Source: Adiantum capillus-veneris (taxonomy: Eukaryota; Streptophyta; Polypodiopsida; Polypodiales; Pteridaceae). Taken from it: a stretch of 64,000 nucleotides of DNA. Shown piece by piece: positions 1-10,350 of this stretch. The stretch's first letter is position 1. Every line of letters begins with the position of its first letter. The DNA is taken from positions 120,994,817 to 121,058,816 of the forward strand of contig CM043958.1 in NCBI GenBank assembly GCA_014529385.2, read 5' to 3'. A program made the position numbers and the translations under genes. The notes under the pieces are model-generated. The model was not told the DNA's origin. It was given only the letters and a program-made list of their open reading frames with translations, and searched no databases.

Positions 1-136
1 TTTGTGGTCTCAACCCTTTTCGGTTCCACGGTTGTTGCAGGCCTTTCCGCCTTCTTTGTCTCGGTTTCTTCCTCATGTGTAGTGGTTTGCTCTTTTTCTG
101 TATCTTGCTCTTTATCAGTTTCATCCACCTCCTTGT
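1..136 (-). pseudogene. Element A 3' ORF, fragment beyond the copia insertion
   Basis: This is the continuation of the reading frame found at 5359-6957. With the copia element and one copy of its 8-bp target duplication removed, the frame runs on without a break (insertion length 5230 bases; the frame offset on the two sides agrees). The fragment has no stop and is rich in Glu, Lys and Thr, like the acidic tail on the other side. It has no recognisable domain. It probably continues left of base 1 into a coiled-coil and C-terminal region like the one seen in element C at 62080-64000. Confidence 0.75.
129..136. repeat. Left target-site duplication of copia-1 (CTCCTTGT)
   Basis: The eight bases next to the left LTR are repeated exactly at 5359-5366, next to the right LTR. 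Copia integrases usually make 5-bp duplications, so 8 bp is longer than expected. A 5-bp duplication does not fit, because the five bases touching each LTR differ (CTTGT on the left, CTCCT on the right). Confidence 0.8.
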
Positions 137-455
137 TGAGATGTCGAGCTCTACACCTTGAGCTGGCATCCACTACGGGTCTTGGCCGCTTACGGCATTT
201 ACTCACTGGCGCGTTAGGTGACCGACACGGAGGATCTCTGCCACTGATTCTACAGCTGGACTACACTTATAGTGCCAGCCTAGTACGCTTCTAGCGAGTT
301 CACACGTAGTGACCGCATGTACATATGTGCTACTTTTCAGCTTTAGCACTTAGTCATTTTGTACTCTCTTTTCTGTAAAGAAGAAGAAGAAGCTTTCCAT
401 CTCTGTGTGCTTTGTGCTTGTCTTGTGTAGCTCTCTTGCATCCTCATTCTTTACA
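137..455 (+). repeat. Copia-1 5' LTR
   Basis: Starts TGAGATGTCG and ends TTCTTTACA. It matches 5040-5358 over its full length with only scattered substitutions, and the same 319-bp unit recurs inverted at 53643-53961. It is followed directly by the tRNA primer site. No strong TATA element is evident by eye. Confidence 0.96.
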
Positions 456-467
456 TGGTATCAGAGC
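456..467 (+). other. Copia-1 primer-binding site (initiator tRNA-Met type)
   Basis: TGGTATCAGAGC directly follows the 5' LTR. This is the standard plant copia site complementary to the 3' end of initiator methionine tRNA, where minus-strand DNA synthesis is primed. Confidence 0.95.
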
Positions 468-715
468 CTGGTGCAGGCAAGAGAGGCTAAGAGACCAAGA
501 GCATCACAACCCCTTCGTTCGCAATCCACGACAAGTTTCTGAACAGGTCTCCAAAGTGCAGTATATAGAGATTTAGTATACAAGTACAGTGGTTGTATGT
601 ACGCTTGATTGTGGACACTCGTTGAGTGTAGAAAGCGTTACAGGTACCACGATAGCAGGTTCAACAGATTTGTAGGTTTTTGCAGATTGTAGCTATTTTG
701 TCTTAGTGCTTCAAG

Positions 716-1673
716 ATGTCTGACGATTTCAGTCAGATTGTTACTGAGAAGCTTGAGAAAAATAACTACCCTGCATGGAAGTTCAGAATAACAAATTTCC
801 TAAAAGGAAAAGGTTATTGGGACTATGTAGAAGGAGACAATGAAAAGGAACCAGAGATTCCTGAGGCAAATGCTACAGCAGAACAAAGGAAAGCTTTGAG
901 GGACTGGCAACAAGGCCAGAGCAAAGTGATGTATTGGCTTTCTATGAGCATCACAGATGGCATGATGGGCTATCTATAGGATGCTGAAACCCCCGCCATT
1001 GCATGGAGAAACTTAGGCAGAGTGTTCGAGGTGAACACCAAGGCTAGGAAGCTTCAACTAAAGTCGGAGCTAAATCAGGTTAAGAGGAACAACCTCTCAA
1101 TCAATGATTATGCCTTGAAGATCAAGAGTATCATTGAGGCTCTTGGATCTATTAAAGTCTCAATGGAAGACGATGACATTGTCCGTGCATGCTTGGATGG
1201 TCTAGGAGATGAGTATGTACATTTTAGGTCTTCCATGAATACAAGAGACGACATCCCCGTGTTCCAAGATTTGATTTCTATGCTTATTCTTGACGAGAAG
1301 AACCTTGACACATCTTCTTCTCATGGCAGAAATAATTCTGAACAAGCCTTCTATTCTAACTCCAACAGAGGTAGAGGTAGAGGTCGTGGTAGAGGTCCAA
1401 GGGGTTGCAGGGGCCAATTTCAAGAAGTTCAATCAAATCAAAACAATGTAGGTGGTAGGGGAAACCAGTCTCAAGGGAGGGGGAGTCAAAGAGGTCATGG
1501 TGCAGGATCAAGCAGGCAGCAACATACTTGAGATAGCAGAGAATGTTGGACTTGTGGTGAAAGAGGTCACATGTCATGTGACTGTCCAAAGGGAAAAGCA
1601 AGTGGAAAGAGAGAACATGGCAACTATGCATCTACTAGCAGAGATGCAGATGACAGCAAAAACGAGCGCATGA
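716..1673 (+). pseudogene. Copia-1 gag with zinc knuckle (broken)
   Basis: The gag protein would form the virus-like particle. It starts at the ATG at 716 and opens with a UBN2-type copia gag sequence (KLEKNNYPAWKFRITNFLKG). It continues through a Gly/Arg-rich stretch (about 1366-1500) into a CCHC zinc knuckle at 1544-1585 (C-x2-C-x4-H-x4-C). In-frame stops interrupt it at 977-979 (TAG) and 1529-1531 (TGA). Translation resumes in the same frame after each, so these are point nonsense changes and not rearrangements. The frame passes without a gap into the protease region. Overlapping minus-strand ORFs are shadows. Confidence 0.92.
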
Positions 1674-2947
1674 TTGTTATGCAGCATGTAATGAATACAA
1701 TGACTGCAGAGAATTCCACCCAAGATGATGTTTGGTATGTGGATTCAGGTGCCTCTAATCACATGACGGCTCGTGGAGAGTGGTTTAGAGATATGCGCAA
1801 ACCAGATGTGTCAGGCTATGTGCAGACAGGAGATGACACAGCTCACCCCATTGCTCATGTAGGGGACATACCTCTAAATACGAAGAGTGGGAAATCAAAG
1901 TACTTAGCAGATGTACTTCATGTCCCAAACATTACAAAGAATCTTGTTTCTGTTGGACAAATGGTTGAGCAGGGTTTCCAGGTTCGCTTCAATCCAAATG
2001 GCTGTTATGTAGAAGATTTCTAGAATGGCTGTAAGCTGATCACAGAGGGAAAATGTGTGGACAGAATGTTTACGCTGAATGTAGACATGCCTGAGGTAAA
2101 AGCTGCATTATTTGCACAGGGCACAGGTGTTGTGGCTGATGTTGACATTTGGCACAAACGCATTGGCCATGTCAATGAGCAGAGATTGCGCAGCATGCAA
2201 TCAAAAAAGATTGTAAAATGTTTGCCCAAATTCAAGGTGGATGGTATGCATAAAGTGTGTGCAGCATGCCAGTTTGGAAAACAGTCAAAGGGCTCATTTC
2301 CACATGAGCGCAATGTATGTAAAAAGCCACTTGAGGTGGTGCACACAGATGTTTGGGGTCCAACCGATACTGCAAGTATACATGGTTGCAGGTATTATGT
2401 CTCTTTCATTGATGACCATACAAGGAAATTATGGGTCTACTTCATGCGTAACAAAAGTGAAGTGTTTGGTCACTTTCAAGACTTCAAAGTCATGATAGAG
2501 AAGGAGACAGATATGCAAATCAAGACATTGAGGTCAGATGGAGGGGGAGAGTACTTCTCCAATGATTTTTCAGATTTTTTGCGAATGCATGGTATACGCA
2601 GACAGTTTACATGCAGATATACTCCACAACAGAATGGGGTCGCAGAAAGGAAAAACAGGCACATTGCAGAGGTTGCACGTGCATTGATGAATGAGAAGAA
2701 CATGCCTCATCATTTCTGGGATGAAGCCGTAAATACAGCTGTGTACATTATGAACAGGACACCTACAGCTGTGGTGCATGATGTAACACCTGAGGAAAAG
2801 TTTACAGGTACAAAGCCTGATTTGGCACACTTGAAAGTGTTTGGCTGCATAGCTTACGTGCATGTACCAGATGAGTTGTGTAGGAAATTGGATCCTAAAG
2901 CAGAGAAATGTATTCTTGTGGGATATTCCCTTGAACAAAAGGGGTAA
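1674..2947 (+). pseudogene. Copia-1 protease and integrase region of pol (broken)
   Basis: The retropepsin motif WYVDSGASNHMT has its catalytic Asp codon at 1742-1744. The GAG-pre-integrase / zinc-binding region (WHKRIGHVN ... CAACQFGKQ) covers about 2150-2290. The integrase core has its catalytic residues at 2348-2350 (Asp in TDVWGP), 2537-2539 (Asp in RSDGGGE) and 2645-2647 (Glu in NGVAERKN), so the DDE triad is present. A TAG at 2021-2023 and a TAA at 2945-2947 break the frame, which otherwise joins gag on the left and RT on the right. These enzymes would cut the polyprotein and insert the cDNA. Confidence 0.94.
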
Positions 2948-2980
2948 AGGTGCTACAATCCTACTACACAAGAATTACGA

Positions 2981-4986
2981 GTGAGCAGAGATGTATTCTT
3001 TGATGAGATGAGCAACTGGTACAGTAATGCACATGGCACTATTGGGGCTAATGTAAAAGATGATGTGGTTGTACAAAATGTGAGGCCACAGTCACAGGTT
3101 TTGAGTGGACCACAAGAGTCCTCTTCTCGTGGCTCTGTTGAGAAACCATGGAATGGTAGACTACGTACGCAGGTTACTCCACCAACAGGTACAGGGAATG
3201 TATCACGAAAAGGAAAGGAAAAGGTTGATGAACCTCCCTTTATGGCTGATGCATCATCAGGTTTTTCACATGTAGACATGGATTCAGATGGTTCTGAACA
3301 AAGTCTTGATGAGGAATTTGGAATTCCGGCTATCAGGACACCTGGTGTAAGGAAAGTACAAGAAGATGCTAGAGGGCAAAGGAGTGACCCAGGACCTCGC
3401 AGATCTAATAGAGTCAGAAATCCAATTCAAAAATTGACTTATGATGGGTATCTAGCGCATCACCAAGCCTACATGGCTAAGGTGATACAGGATGTGGAGC
3501 CCACATGTTTTGAGGATGCAGTTGGAAATGTGCATTGGGATGATGCAATGAATGAAGAGATGGCTGCATTGGAAGCAAACGACACATGGGAGTTGGTGCC
3601 ATTGCCAAGTGGCAAGAAAGCTTTTGGCTGTAAATGGGTGTATAAAACCACGCATGAGGCTGATGGTAACATTGAGCGTCACAAGGCAAGGCTGGTTGCA
3701 AAGGGTTATGCACAAACGTATGGCATAGACTATGAGGAGACCTTTGCTCCAGTGGCAAAGATGACGACTGTGAGAGCTGTCATAGCAGTGGCTGCATCTA
3801 GAGGATGGATTATGCATCAAATGGATGTAAAGAATGCCTTCTTGAATGGTGAGTTGCAAGAGGAAGTATATATGGATCAGCCACCTGGTTATGTCGATCC
3901 AGGTTACCCAGATTATGTATGCAGACTTCTCAAATCTTTGTATGGTTTGAAGCAGGGCTCTAGAGCATGGTATGACACGATTGCCAAGTATCTTGTCAGT
4001 ATTGGTTTTAGGAGAGCTCATTCTGATCATTCACTCTATGTACGTGAGAGTGATGTGGGGATTGTGGTCATTACCATATATGTAGATGACCTTATTATTG
4101 TTGGTGACAATGCTATGGAGATTGACCATGTGAAGGGTCTTCTCAAACAGGAGTTTGAAATGAAAGATTTGGGCGAGTTGCACTACTTTCTTGGCATTGA
4201 GGTGATCAGGACTCCAGAGGGTGTATGGCTGTCACAGAGACAGTATGCTTTGGACATGTTGTCAAAATATGGTATGGCTGATTGTAAGCCAATTTCTATT
4301 CCCTTGGATGTGAATGCAAAGCTGAGTGCAGAGAAGGGTGATGTTGTTGAGGATGTCAACATGTACAGGAAGATTGTGGGTAGTCTAATCTACTTGACTA
4401 TCACGAGGCCAGACTTGAGCTACACAGTAGGCTTGGAGAGTCAGTTCATGCAGCTTCCGAGGAAGCCACATTTGGATGGAGTACGACGCACACTTCGAAT
4501 GTGCAAGGGACTCTTGACTACGCATTGTTCTATGCAGCAGATGCACCATTAGCATTGTATGGGTATACAGATGCAGATTGGGCAGGTAGCATTGTTGATA
4601 GGAGATCTATGAGTGGCTTCATGTTCTCTTTTGGGAGTGCTGCTGTTACTTGGAGCAGCAAAAAGCAGCCTACGATTGCTTTATCGAGCACAGAGGCCGA
4701 GTACAGAGGTGCAGCAGTTGCGGCGTGCGAGGTAGCTTTGCTACGCACATTACTTGAGGACTTGGGAGTGCAGGTGGACCAGCAGATTGTCATTCATTGT
4801 GACAACCTCAGCAGCATGCAGTTGGCTAGGAACCCAGTGTTCCATGCCAGGACCAAACACATAGAGGTCCATTACCACTACGCTCGAGAGCGAGTGTTGG
4901 CGGGCGTCATCGACTTGGTCTACGTCAGCACAGAGGAGCAGATAGCGGATATCTTTACCAAGGCCCTCGGACCTGAGAAGCTTTGA
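2981..4986 (+). pseudogene. Copia-1 reverse transcriptase and RNase H (frameshifted)
   Basis: The RT begins with the conserved WELVPLPSGKKAFGCKWVYK block (about 3588-3650). The catalytic YVDD is at 4079-4090. Copia-type RNase H follows, with YTDADWAGS at about 4564 and SSTEAEYR at about 4684. A frameshift between about 4490 and 4540 moves RNase H to another frame, and a TGA at 4984-4986 ends it. In the sister copy at 53937-54500 that last codon is sense and the frame runs on into the LTR. Same frame as gag and integrase up to the frameshift. Confidence 0.95.
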
Positions 4987-5027
4987 CGTTTCCGGACTAT
5001 GCTTGGACTCTACGACATGCAGAGCTC

Positions 5028-5039
5028 GAGGGGGAGTGC
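5028..5039 (+). other. Copia-1 polypurine tract
   Basis: GAGGGGGAGTGC directly precedes the 3' LTR and would prime plus-strand DNA synthesis. The same tract precedes the copia-2 LTR at 53962 on the minus strand. Confidence 0.85.
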
Positions 5040-5358
5040 TGAGATGTCGAGCTCTACACCTTGAGCTGGCATCCACTACGGGTCTTGGCCGCTTACGGCA
5101 TTTACTCACTGGCGTGTTAGGTGACCGACACGAAGGATCTCTGCCAGTGATTCTACAGCTGGACTACACTTATAGTGCCAGCCTAGTACGCTTCTAGAGA
5201 GTTCACACTTAGTGACCGCATGTACATATGTGCTACTTTTCAGCTTTAGCACTTAGTCATTTTGTACTCTCTTTTCTGTAAAGGAGAAGAAGAAGCTTTC
5301 CATCTATGTGTGCTTTGTGCTTGTCTTCTGTAGCTCTCTTGCATCCTCATTCTTTACA
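5040..5358 (+). repeat. Copia-1 3' LTR
   Basis: 319 bp, TG...CA, pairs with 137-455 with about 8 substitutions by eye. Preceded by a polypurine tract and followed by the target duplication. Confidence 0.96.
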
Positions 5359-5366
5359 CTCCTTGT
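5359..5366. repeat. Right target-site duplication of copia-1 (CTCCTTGT)
   Basis: Exact copy of 129-136, directly after the 3' LTR. Confidence 0.8.
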
Positions 5367-6957
5367 GAGTATCCTCGGTTGTCTGCTCTGGTGCTGGTTT
5401 AGCTTCCTTTTCTTCACGTTGTTCGGCGTGGTCAGTTTGTTGTGTAGCTTCCGTTTGGTGGGTGAGATCATAATCTTTTGTCTTGTCGGTCTCGGCTTCT
5501 TCAGTGGTCTCTTGGCCTGGCGGCGATGATGGTGGAGTGGGTATGGATTGGTCCTGTTGTTCCAGCGACGGTGAGGTGGGCCGGGGGGATGCCTGGCCTT
5601 GATCTTGAGTTGCTGCTTCCTCAACTTTCTTGGCCGCTTCTTCCACCTCTTTCAGCTTCAAGGCCTCTGCCTCTTGGTACATTCTTTCTAAATGATCCTT
5701 GGGATCCTCGGCCTCTGTCCTTGAATGATGTTTCGTTCGAGGTCCCTTCAAGCCGATGGGTACCCACTTTTATGGGTCTTTTCCCTGCGCTTCCCTAGTG
5801 CGAGGATACGCCTGTTTTTCTCTTTCAAATCTTGCTTGCTTCTGCACTGGCTCCTCTTGGTGGGCAGCCATAGCTTTTTGCTTCATTTCTTCCCTCCTAG
5901 CTCTTTTTTCTTCGTTGTCAGAGCTTTCACTGTTATGCTGCTCTGATGAACTATCATCGGATTCATCATCTAATTTAAATGATCGCTTACCAGATCTTGT
6001 AGATCTTGGAGAGGGTTGAGCTGCCAAGATCCATGTGTTCTGATCCTGGGCAAGCGGTAGGTTTTCAACCATGCCGATGGCATGATAGGCTATTCTGGTC
6101 AATACTTTCGGCGTGCCCAAGTATGTTATCTTCCCCTCCTTCTTGGTGGCCTTCAATGTTGTCAACACATATTGCGCGTGGTGTACATGTTGTCTGGTGG
6201 TTGACTTCAGAACTTGTGTAAAAGTGGTGGCCACGGCATGATTTGGTGTTGTGTACCTTGGTGGCCTTTTTGCCAGGAAATGGAAATGTTGATGGTACAG
6301 ACGGGCTGGATCTTCCACCTGCTTGTGGATGAGATCGAAAAATGTAGCCACAACTGTTTCCTTTGTAAACGTGCCCATTGTTTTCCTATCTCTTGCCCTC
6401 ATAGTCATCCCTTCAGTGGGCAATCTGAGTGCCTCGGCCACTATTTCCTTTGTAATTACAACCTCTACCTTATTTCCTTGGTTGTCTGAGATTTGGGCAG
6501 TTCCTTCTTTCTTGATGGTGGACAGAAGCTCGTAAGCTTTCTAAAAGTCTACTCCGCAGGGTTCTTGTCCATAGAAGTGTCGGAGTCCCAAGCTGCGGTT
6601 AGCCTCTTTGGTTTCTAGCTTTGCAGCTATATCGTAGACCTTTTTAGGAAAGAGCGGCAACTCTACCGGATGCCCTTCTTTGCTCTTAAACCTGCCAGTG
6701 AAGATTGTGGTGTGGTGTTCTTCTAACTGCTCTTTAGAAAGGTAAGATACTTTTGCAGCTTTTATCGACTCGGGTCCAATTGATATGGGGACAGTTCTTG
6801 TAGTTTCTCCTTTTGGTTTAACTTCTTCTTGGCCTTCTCCGCGGCTTGCATTGCTCCTGTTTAGTGAATAGAGTGCAAAGTTAGCAGATTTGTCGAATTT
6901 TTTCTGGAATGTCCTTTTAGACTGAAATGCTGATAATCTGGTCCAAATTGCTTCAAA
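5359..6957 (-). pseudogene. Element A 3' ORF, N-terminal two-thirds (unknown protein)
   Basis: I do not recognise this protein. The minus frame is open from 6957 (after a TGA at 6958-6960) to the copia insertion, apart from a TAG at 6541-6543 and a TAA at 5770-5772. It then continues at 136-1. The first part (about 6800-6020) looks globular, with segments such as FPKKVYDIAAKLETKEANR and TFTQVLKSTTRQHVHHAQ. The rest is strongly charged: a Ser/Asp/Glu cluster at about 5925-5985, then Glu/Lys/Ala/Gln/Pro-rich sequence. No transmembrane segment or signal peptide is visible, so it does not look like an envelope protein. There is no in-frame Met before about 6412, which suggests spliced or otherwise indirect expression. 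Position after pol matches the accessory 3' ORF of Athila/Tat elements. The C-terminal part is probably represented by 62080-64000. Confidence 0.72.
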
Positions 6958-6960
6958 TCA

Positions 6961-9051
6961 ATTTTTGAACAAGCAAAGATGCATAAAATCATGCAAGGAA
7001 CAAAACTGTATGGTCAAAACAAAAGTTTGCAACCAAAGTAAATAATCGAGATTATTTACAGCTCGGAAAATTTTCATTTTTTTTGCAAATTTGGCTTTAT
7101 AGGCTTGAAGTATGTGCCAATTACATGCTCTGAGGGAAATATGGGATCGTTTGAATGTACAGGGTGAAAATGGTACCAGATTTTGGCTTTGATCTCTGAA
7201 ACAGTAGATATAAAGGAAATTTGAGATTTAGAAATCCAAATTGACTCAAAATTGGCTAGTGGGCTTATCTCAACATGCTCTTTGGATGTATGATGACAAA
7301 TTTTCCAAATTGCCCCATTTTGGCCAAAAAGTAAATAATCGCGATTATTAACTTTTCTTCCAAAATTGACATTGTTTGGCATAGACTGGTTCTAAGCATG
7401 GTATAGACCTTGGGTATGAATTATGAGGTGATTTGGATCAATAAAAGCTGTTCATAACCCAAATTTTGGCTTACACAGACTTCTTTGCGTTTTTTGGCAG
7501 TTTTGCAAGTAATGGGTGGTCATTTTGGCTTATACTTGATTTTTGGCATGTAATAGGTGTGTACACATGATAGGTGAGGTGAATTGACAATTTCCAAGCA
7601 AAAATGTTACAAAAGTAAATAATCGTGATTATTTACAACAGTGACAAAAACTTCGCATTTCACATAAATTTTGACCTAAACATGTTTCATACACCTAATA
7701 CAAGTCCTAAATTGAATTTGGTCAAGTTTGGTCATGACGGCATCACTTTGTGCTCTGTCGACTCTAAATTCACCGTTTTTTGTGATTACTCTGTCTGTTA
7801 GGTTGGTCGGTCAACTTTGAGGCTTTGGACTTGTCCGTAACATCATCATGAAGCTACCTGTCCAATCTTGGCTCATTTGGAGTTAGTTTGGCCTCGTATG
7901 TCGAATTTGACGCTTTGTAACCTTCGAGCCATTTTTCGCTTTTCGACGGCTTTACTTGATGGATTTCTTTAAACCAATCATATACATTGTATATGAGCCT
8001 CATTGGCAAGCCATCTATGGGGTCAGGTTGGAATTTTGGCCTTTTTCAAAAAACCTTAATTCTCTACTGGGGACCCCCTTGACCCCATCCGAATGATCAT
8101 CTGATGGTATGGAATGGTTCTATTATGTTAGGGCATGCTATGGTTCAAATCCCATCCGATTTGGTCAAGCTGGCAAGCCGCTATGGTCACTTTTAGGTTG
8201 TAGGTCTTCATGCACTGCTCGGCTTTTAGGGTAAAATGGATCATTGATTAGTAAGGAACTTACCTCTCATGTCTTGTGTGAGACGGCGCTGAAAAAGGTC
8301 AACTGTGGGCTCCGGAAATGACGTGCGAAAGAAGCCGAAATGCTCTCTCTGCAAAGGCTCCAAGTGGAAATGAGGTGGTTTTAGCCTAGGCTGGATATCT
8401 ATACCTGGACTTCCCGAACCAATTTTCCCCAGATTCCCCCGTTAGTCCTATTAGGCCGTGAAATCTATGTTAGGCTCAAAAATTTCCAAAATCGGATTCC
8501 TGTAGCTCATTTTGCAAGAATTTTGCAAAAGTAGGCTTGGCCGCCTAATTTGGCCCTCCCGCTCCCATCTTCTAATTTCGTTGAAAATTTTTGTGCTTGT
8601 CCGCCTTGTCTTTCTGATCACCATCGTGTCTTCCGTTTTTCCATCTTGAGCTTCCCTGCTATTTATTATTAATTTTTGACCTTTTTATTTGAAAAATCAA
8701 AGAAAAAAAAATGCTCTAAAAAAACCAAGTGAGAATCCAATAATTAAGAAAATCCCTTGAAACACAGCTTTATTGTTTTTTTGTTGAATTTTTCCATTTT
8801 TTAAATCTCCTTTTCAACAAAAATGATGAAAAATATCCAAAAAAAGACTATTTTTTATGATTTTCTAATAGTACATACACTATTTACACTCATCGGGAAG
8901 ATATTATCAGTGAATTTTCCCTTTTTGATAAATTATAAGGGCATTATTAGGTAATTTTGCAAAAAATCACACGTTAACATGAAACTTGTTTCTCCCTCTT
9001 CGAAACATTGCCCTTAATTACTTAGTATTTAGTAGTACCCTTCCACCCCTA
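6961..9051 (-). other. Element A spacer between pol and the 3' ORF, with three palindromes
   Basis: About 2.1 kb with no convincing coding sequence. Three copies of a 22-bp palindrome (half-site GTAAATAATCG plus its reverse complement) lie at 7038-7059, 7331-7352 and 7615-7636, spaced 293 and 284 bp. These are the same motif and spacing as in the leader at 18631-19515. The sequence around the motifs shares phrases with the leader (long T/A runs and repeats of TTTGGTCAA type). The right part (8650-9050) is very AT-rich. Confidence 0.7.
7038..7636. repeat. Periodic palindromes, spacer array of element A
   Basis: Copies start at 7038, 7331 and 7615. The first has G-A at the centre, the second has one altered outer base, the third has a central G-T. 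Half-site is GTAAATAATCG. Confidence 0.85.
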
Positions 9052-10350
9052 CTAGATGGCGTTCTCCGGGACGACTGCGTGCATGGGTCGAACAATTTTG
9101 CATAGCCCTACCATGTTATGAAGGTCAATGCAATTCAACTCAATATGTGCAAGAGCTAGGTCTTGAGTAAATAACTCAAGGGTTTCCGATGTCAAGGTTT
9201 GCTGTTGATGTCTTCCAAAGAACAAATCTTGTAGCCTTTGTGCTCTCTGTTTGATAGTACCATCAGGGTGTTTAAGCACGCTGATTGCTTGAGCTATTGG
9301 GAGCACTTTAGACGGTTGTTGAGATTTTTCTCGCCATTGGTAGCTCGCTCTGCTTGGTGCATGGTTTTTGAGAGTCTGTTGAGACTTAACTCGCCACTGT
9401 TTGATTGGTTTCGCATTGTGTGGAGAAGATAAGTGCTCCTTTTTCTTCCAAACCTTTTTCATGTTAGGTTCCTTGTCCATAGATGCTCGATTCTATGCTC
9501 GAATCCTTGGAACCATCTTCTGTTTCTTTGGTGAAACTTTAGGCACCCATATCTGATTTGGTTTATCCACAAGTTGTACCTTTGGTACCCAAATTTTTCT
9601 GACTCCTTGCATGCTACTTGTAGCATTCGTTTGTCGAGGGGATGGAGAAGATTTACTTCGTAGATTGGTCCTCTGATTGCATCTTTTCCATTCTTCTTTG
9701 CTTGGTGCAACAAGAACAATGAGTTGCCCTCCTTTAAGTGATAGCTTTAGCTGATTCGTATCCCAATCTGGTACTACTTTGTATGTACGCATCCAAGGAA
9801 TGCCAAGAATCATCGTTTCATTCATGTGTTCATCTGGCAAGCATACAAACTGATGCGGGCATGAGCATCCATGTACTACCACGTTCAAGTTTACTACTCC
9901 CAATCTTGGAGTTGGGTTCTTGTTGCATCCTTTGATTGTCGTTATTCCTGAGGTCAATGCTTGACTTTTTGTCTTCTTGTATGTGGAATAACTGACTGCA
10001 TTCACTCTAGCTCCTGTGTCTACCAAAGCATTGGTGCTATGATTGTTGAGTTGTACTTTGATGCAGAGATCCATTCTATAAAACCAGTCGTCATCTGTTG
10101 AAACCGCGTCTTTAGGTAATTTCCCTTGTCGATCATCTAGTTCCAAAGTGTTGATGGGAATCAGTATCTGTTGATTCTTGAGAGCAGCTTTATGCTTGAG
10201 CACCCGAAGTCTAGCTTCCTCCTGGGCTTCATCAATAACCTGTTGTCGCTTCATCTTTCTTTGTTTGGCTGCATGCATTCTCTCTAGCGATTCATTGGTT
10301 AGTGGAAAATTGTATTTCTTTAAACTACATCCACTAATCCAATTAGCCAT
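9052..10350 (-). pseudogene. Element A integrase tail fused to a second retropepsin-like domain (PR2)
   Basis: The ORF starts at 10350 in a frame shifted from the main integrase ORF. Residues 1-20 (ANWISGCSLKKYNFPLT) look like the normal gypsy integrase C-terminus. Then come a basic helical stretch (about 25-60) and a complete retropepsin-like domain: LVDTGARVNAVS with its Asp codon at 10018-10020, and an ILG flap-end motif (MILGIPW) at about 9802-9813. Two copies of IWVPK follow (9580-9594 and 9538-9552). A TAG at 9493-9495 is followed in the same frame by about 140 more codons ending at 9052. A normal protease is already present upstream at 14722, so this is a second one. Element E carries degenerate relatives at 42570-43730. 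Whether PR2 cuts anything is unknown; the catalytic D-T-G is intact. Confidence 0.8.

Larger units (their letters stand above)
137..5358 (+). mobile_element. Copia-1: full-length Ty1/Copia LTR retrotransposon
   Basis: Two 319-bp LTRs (TG...CA ends) flank an internal region with an initiator-Met primer site, one gag-pol frame in the order gag, zinc knuckle, protease, integrase, RT, RNase H (integrase before RT, so Copia) and a polypurine tract. By eye the LTRs differ at about 8 of 319 positions (about 2.5%) with no indels, so insertion was fairly recent relative to element E. The polyprotein frame has four in-frame stops and one frameshift, so the copy is dead. It sits inside the 3' ORF of element A in the opposite orientation. 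A second member of the family is at 53643-55363. Confidence 0.96.

Noticed and set aside
4-294. Plus-strand ORF of 96 codons
   Set aside because: It runs across the junction of element A and the copia-1 LTR and is the complement of a better-supported minus frame; no coding character.
3452-4030. Minus-strand ORF of 192 codons opposite copia RT
   Set aside because: Shadow of the RT reading frame; no domain.
1-6957. Host gene disrupted by copia-1
   Set aside because: The disrupted frame is collinear with element A and its type of 3' ORF is seen again just before the element C LTR, so it is an element gene.
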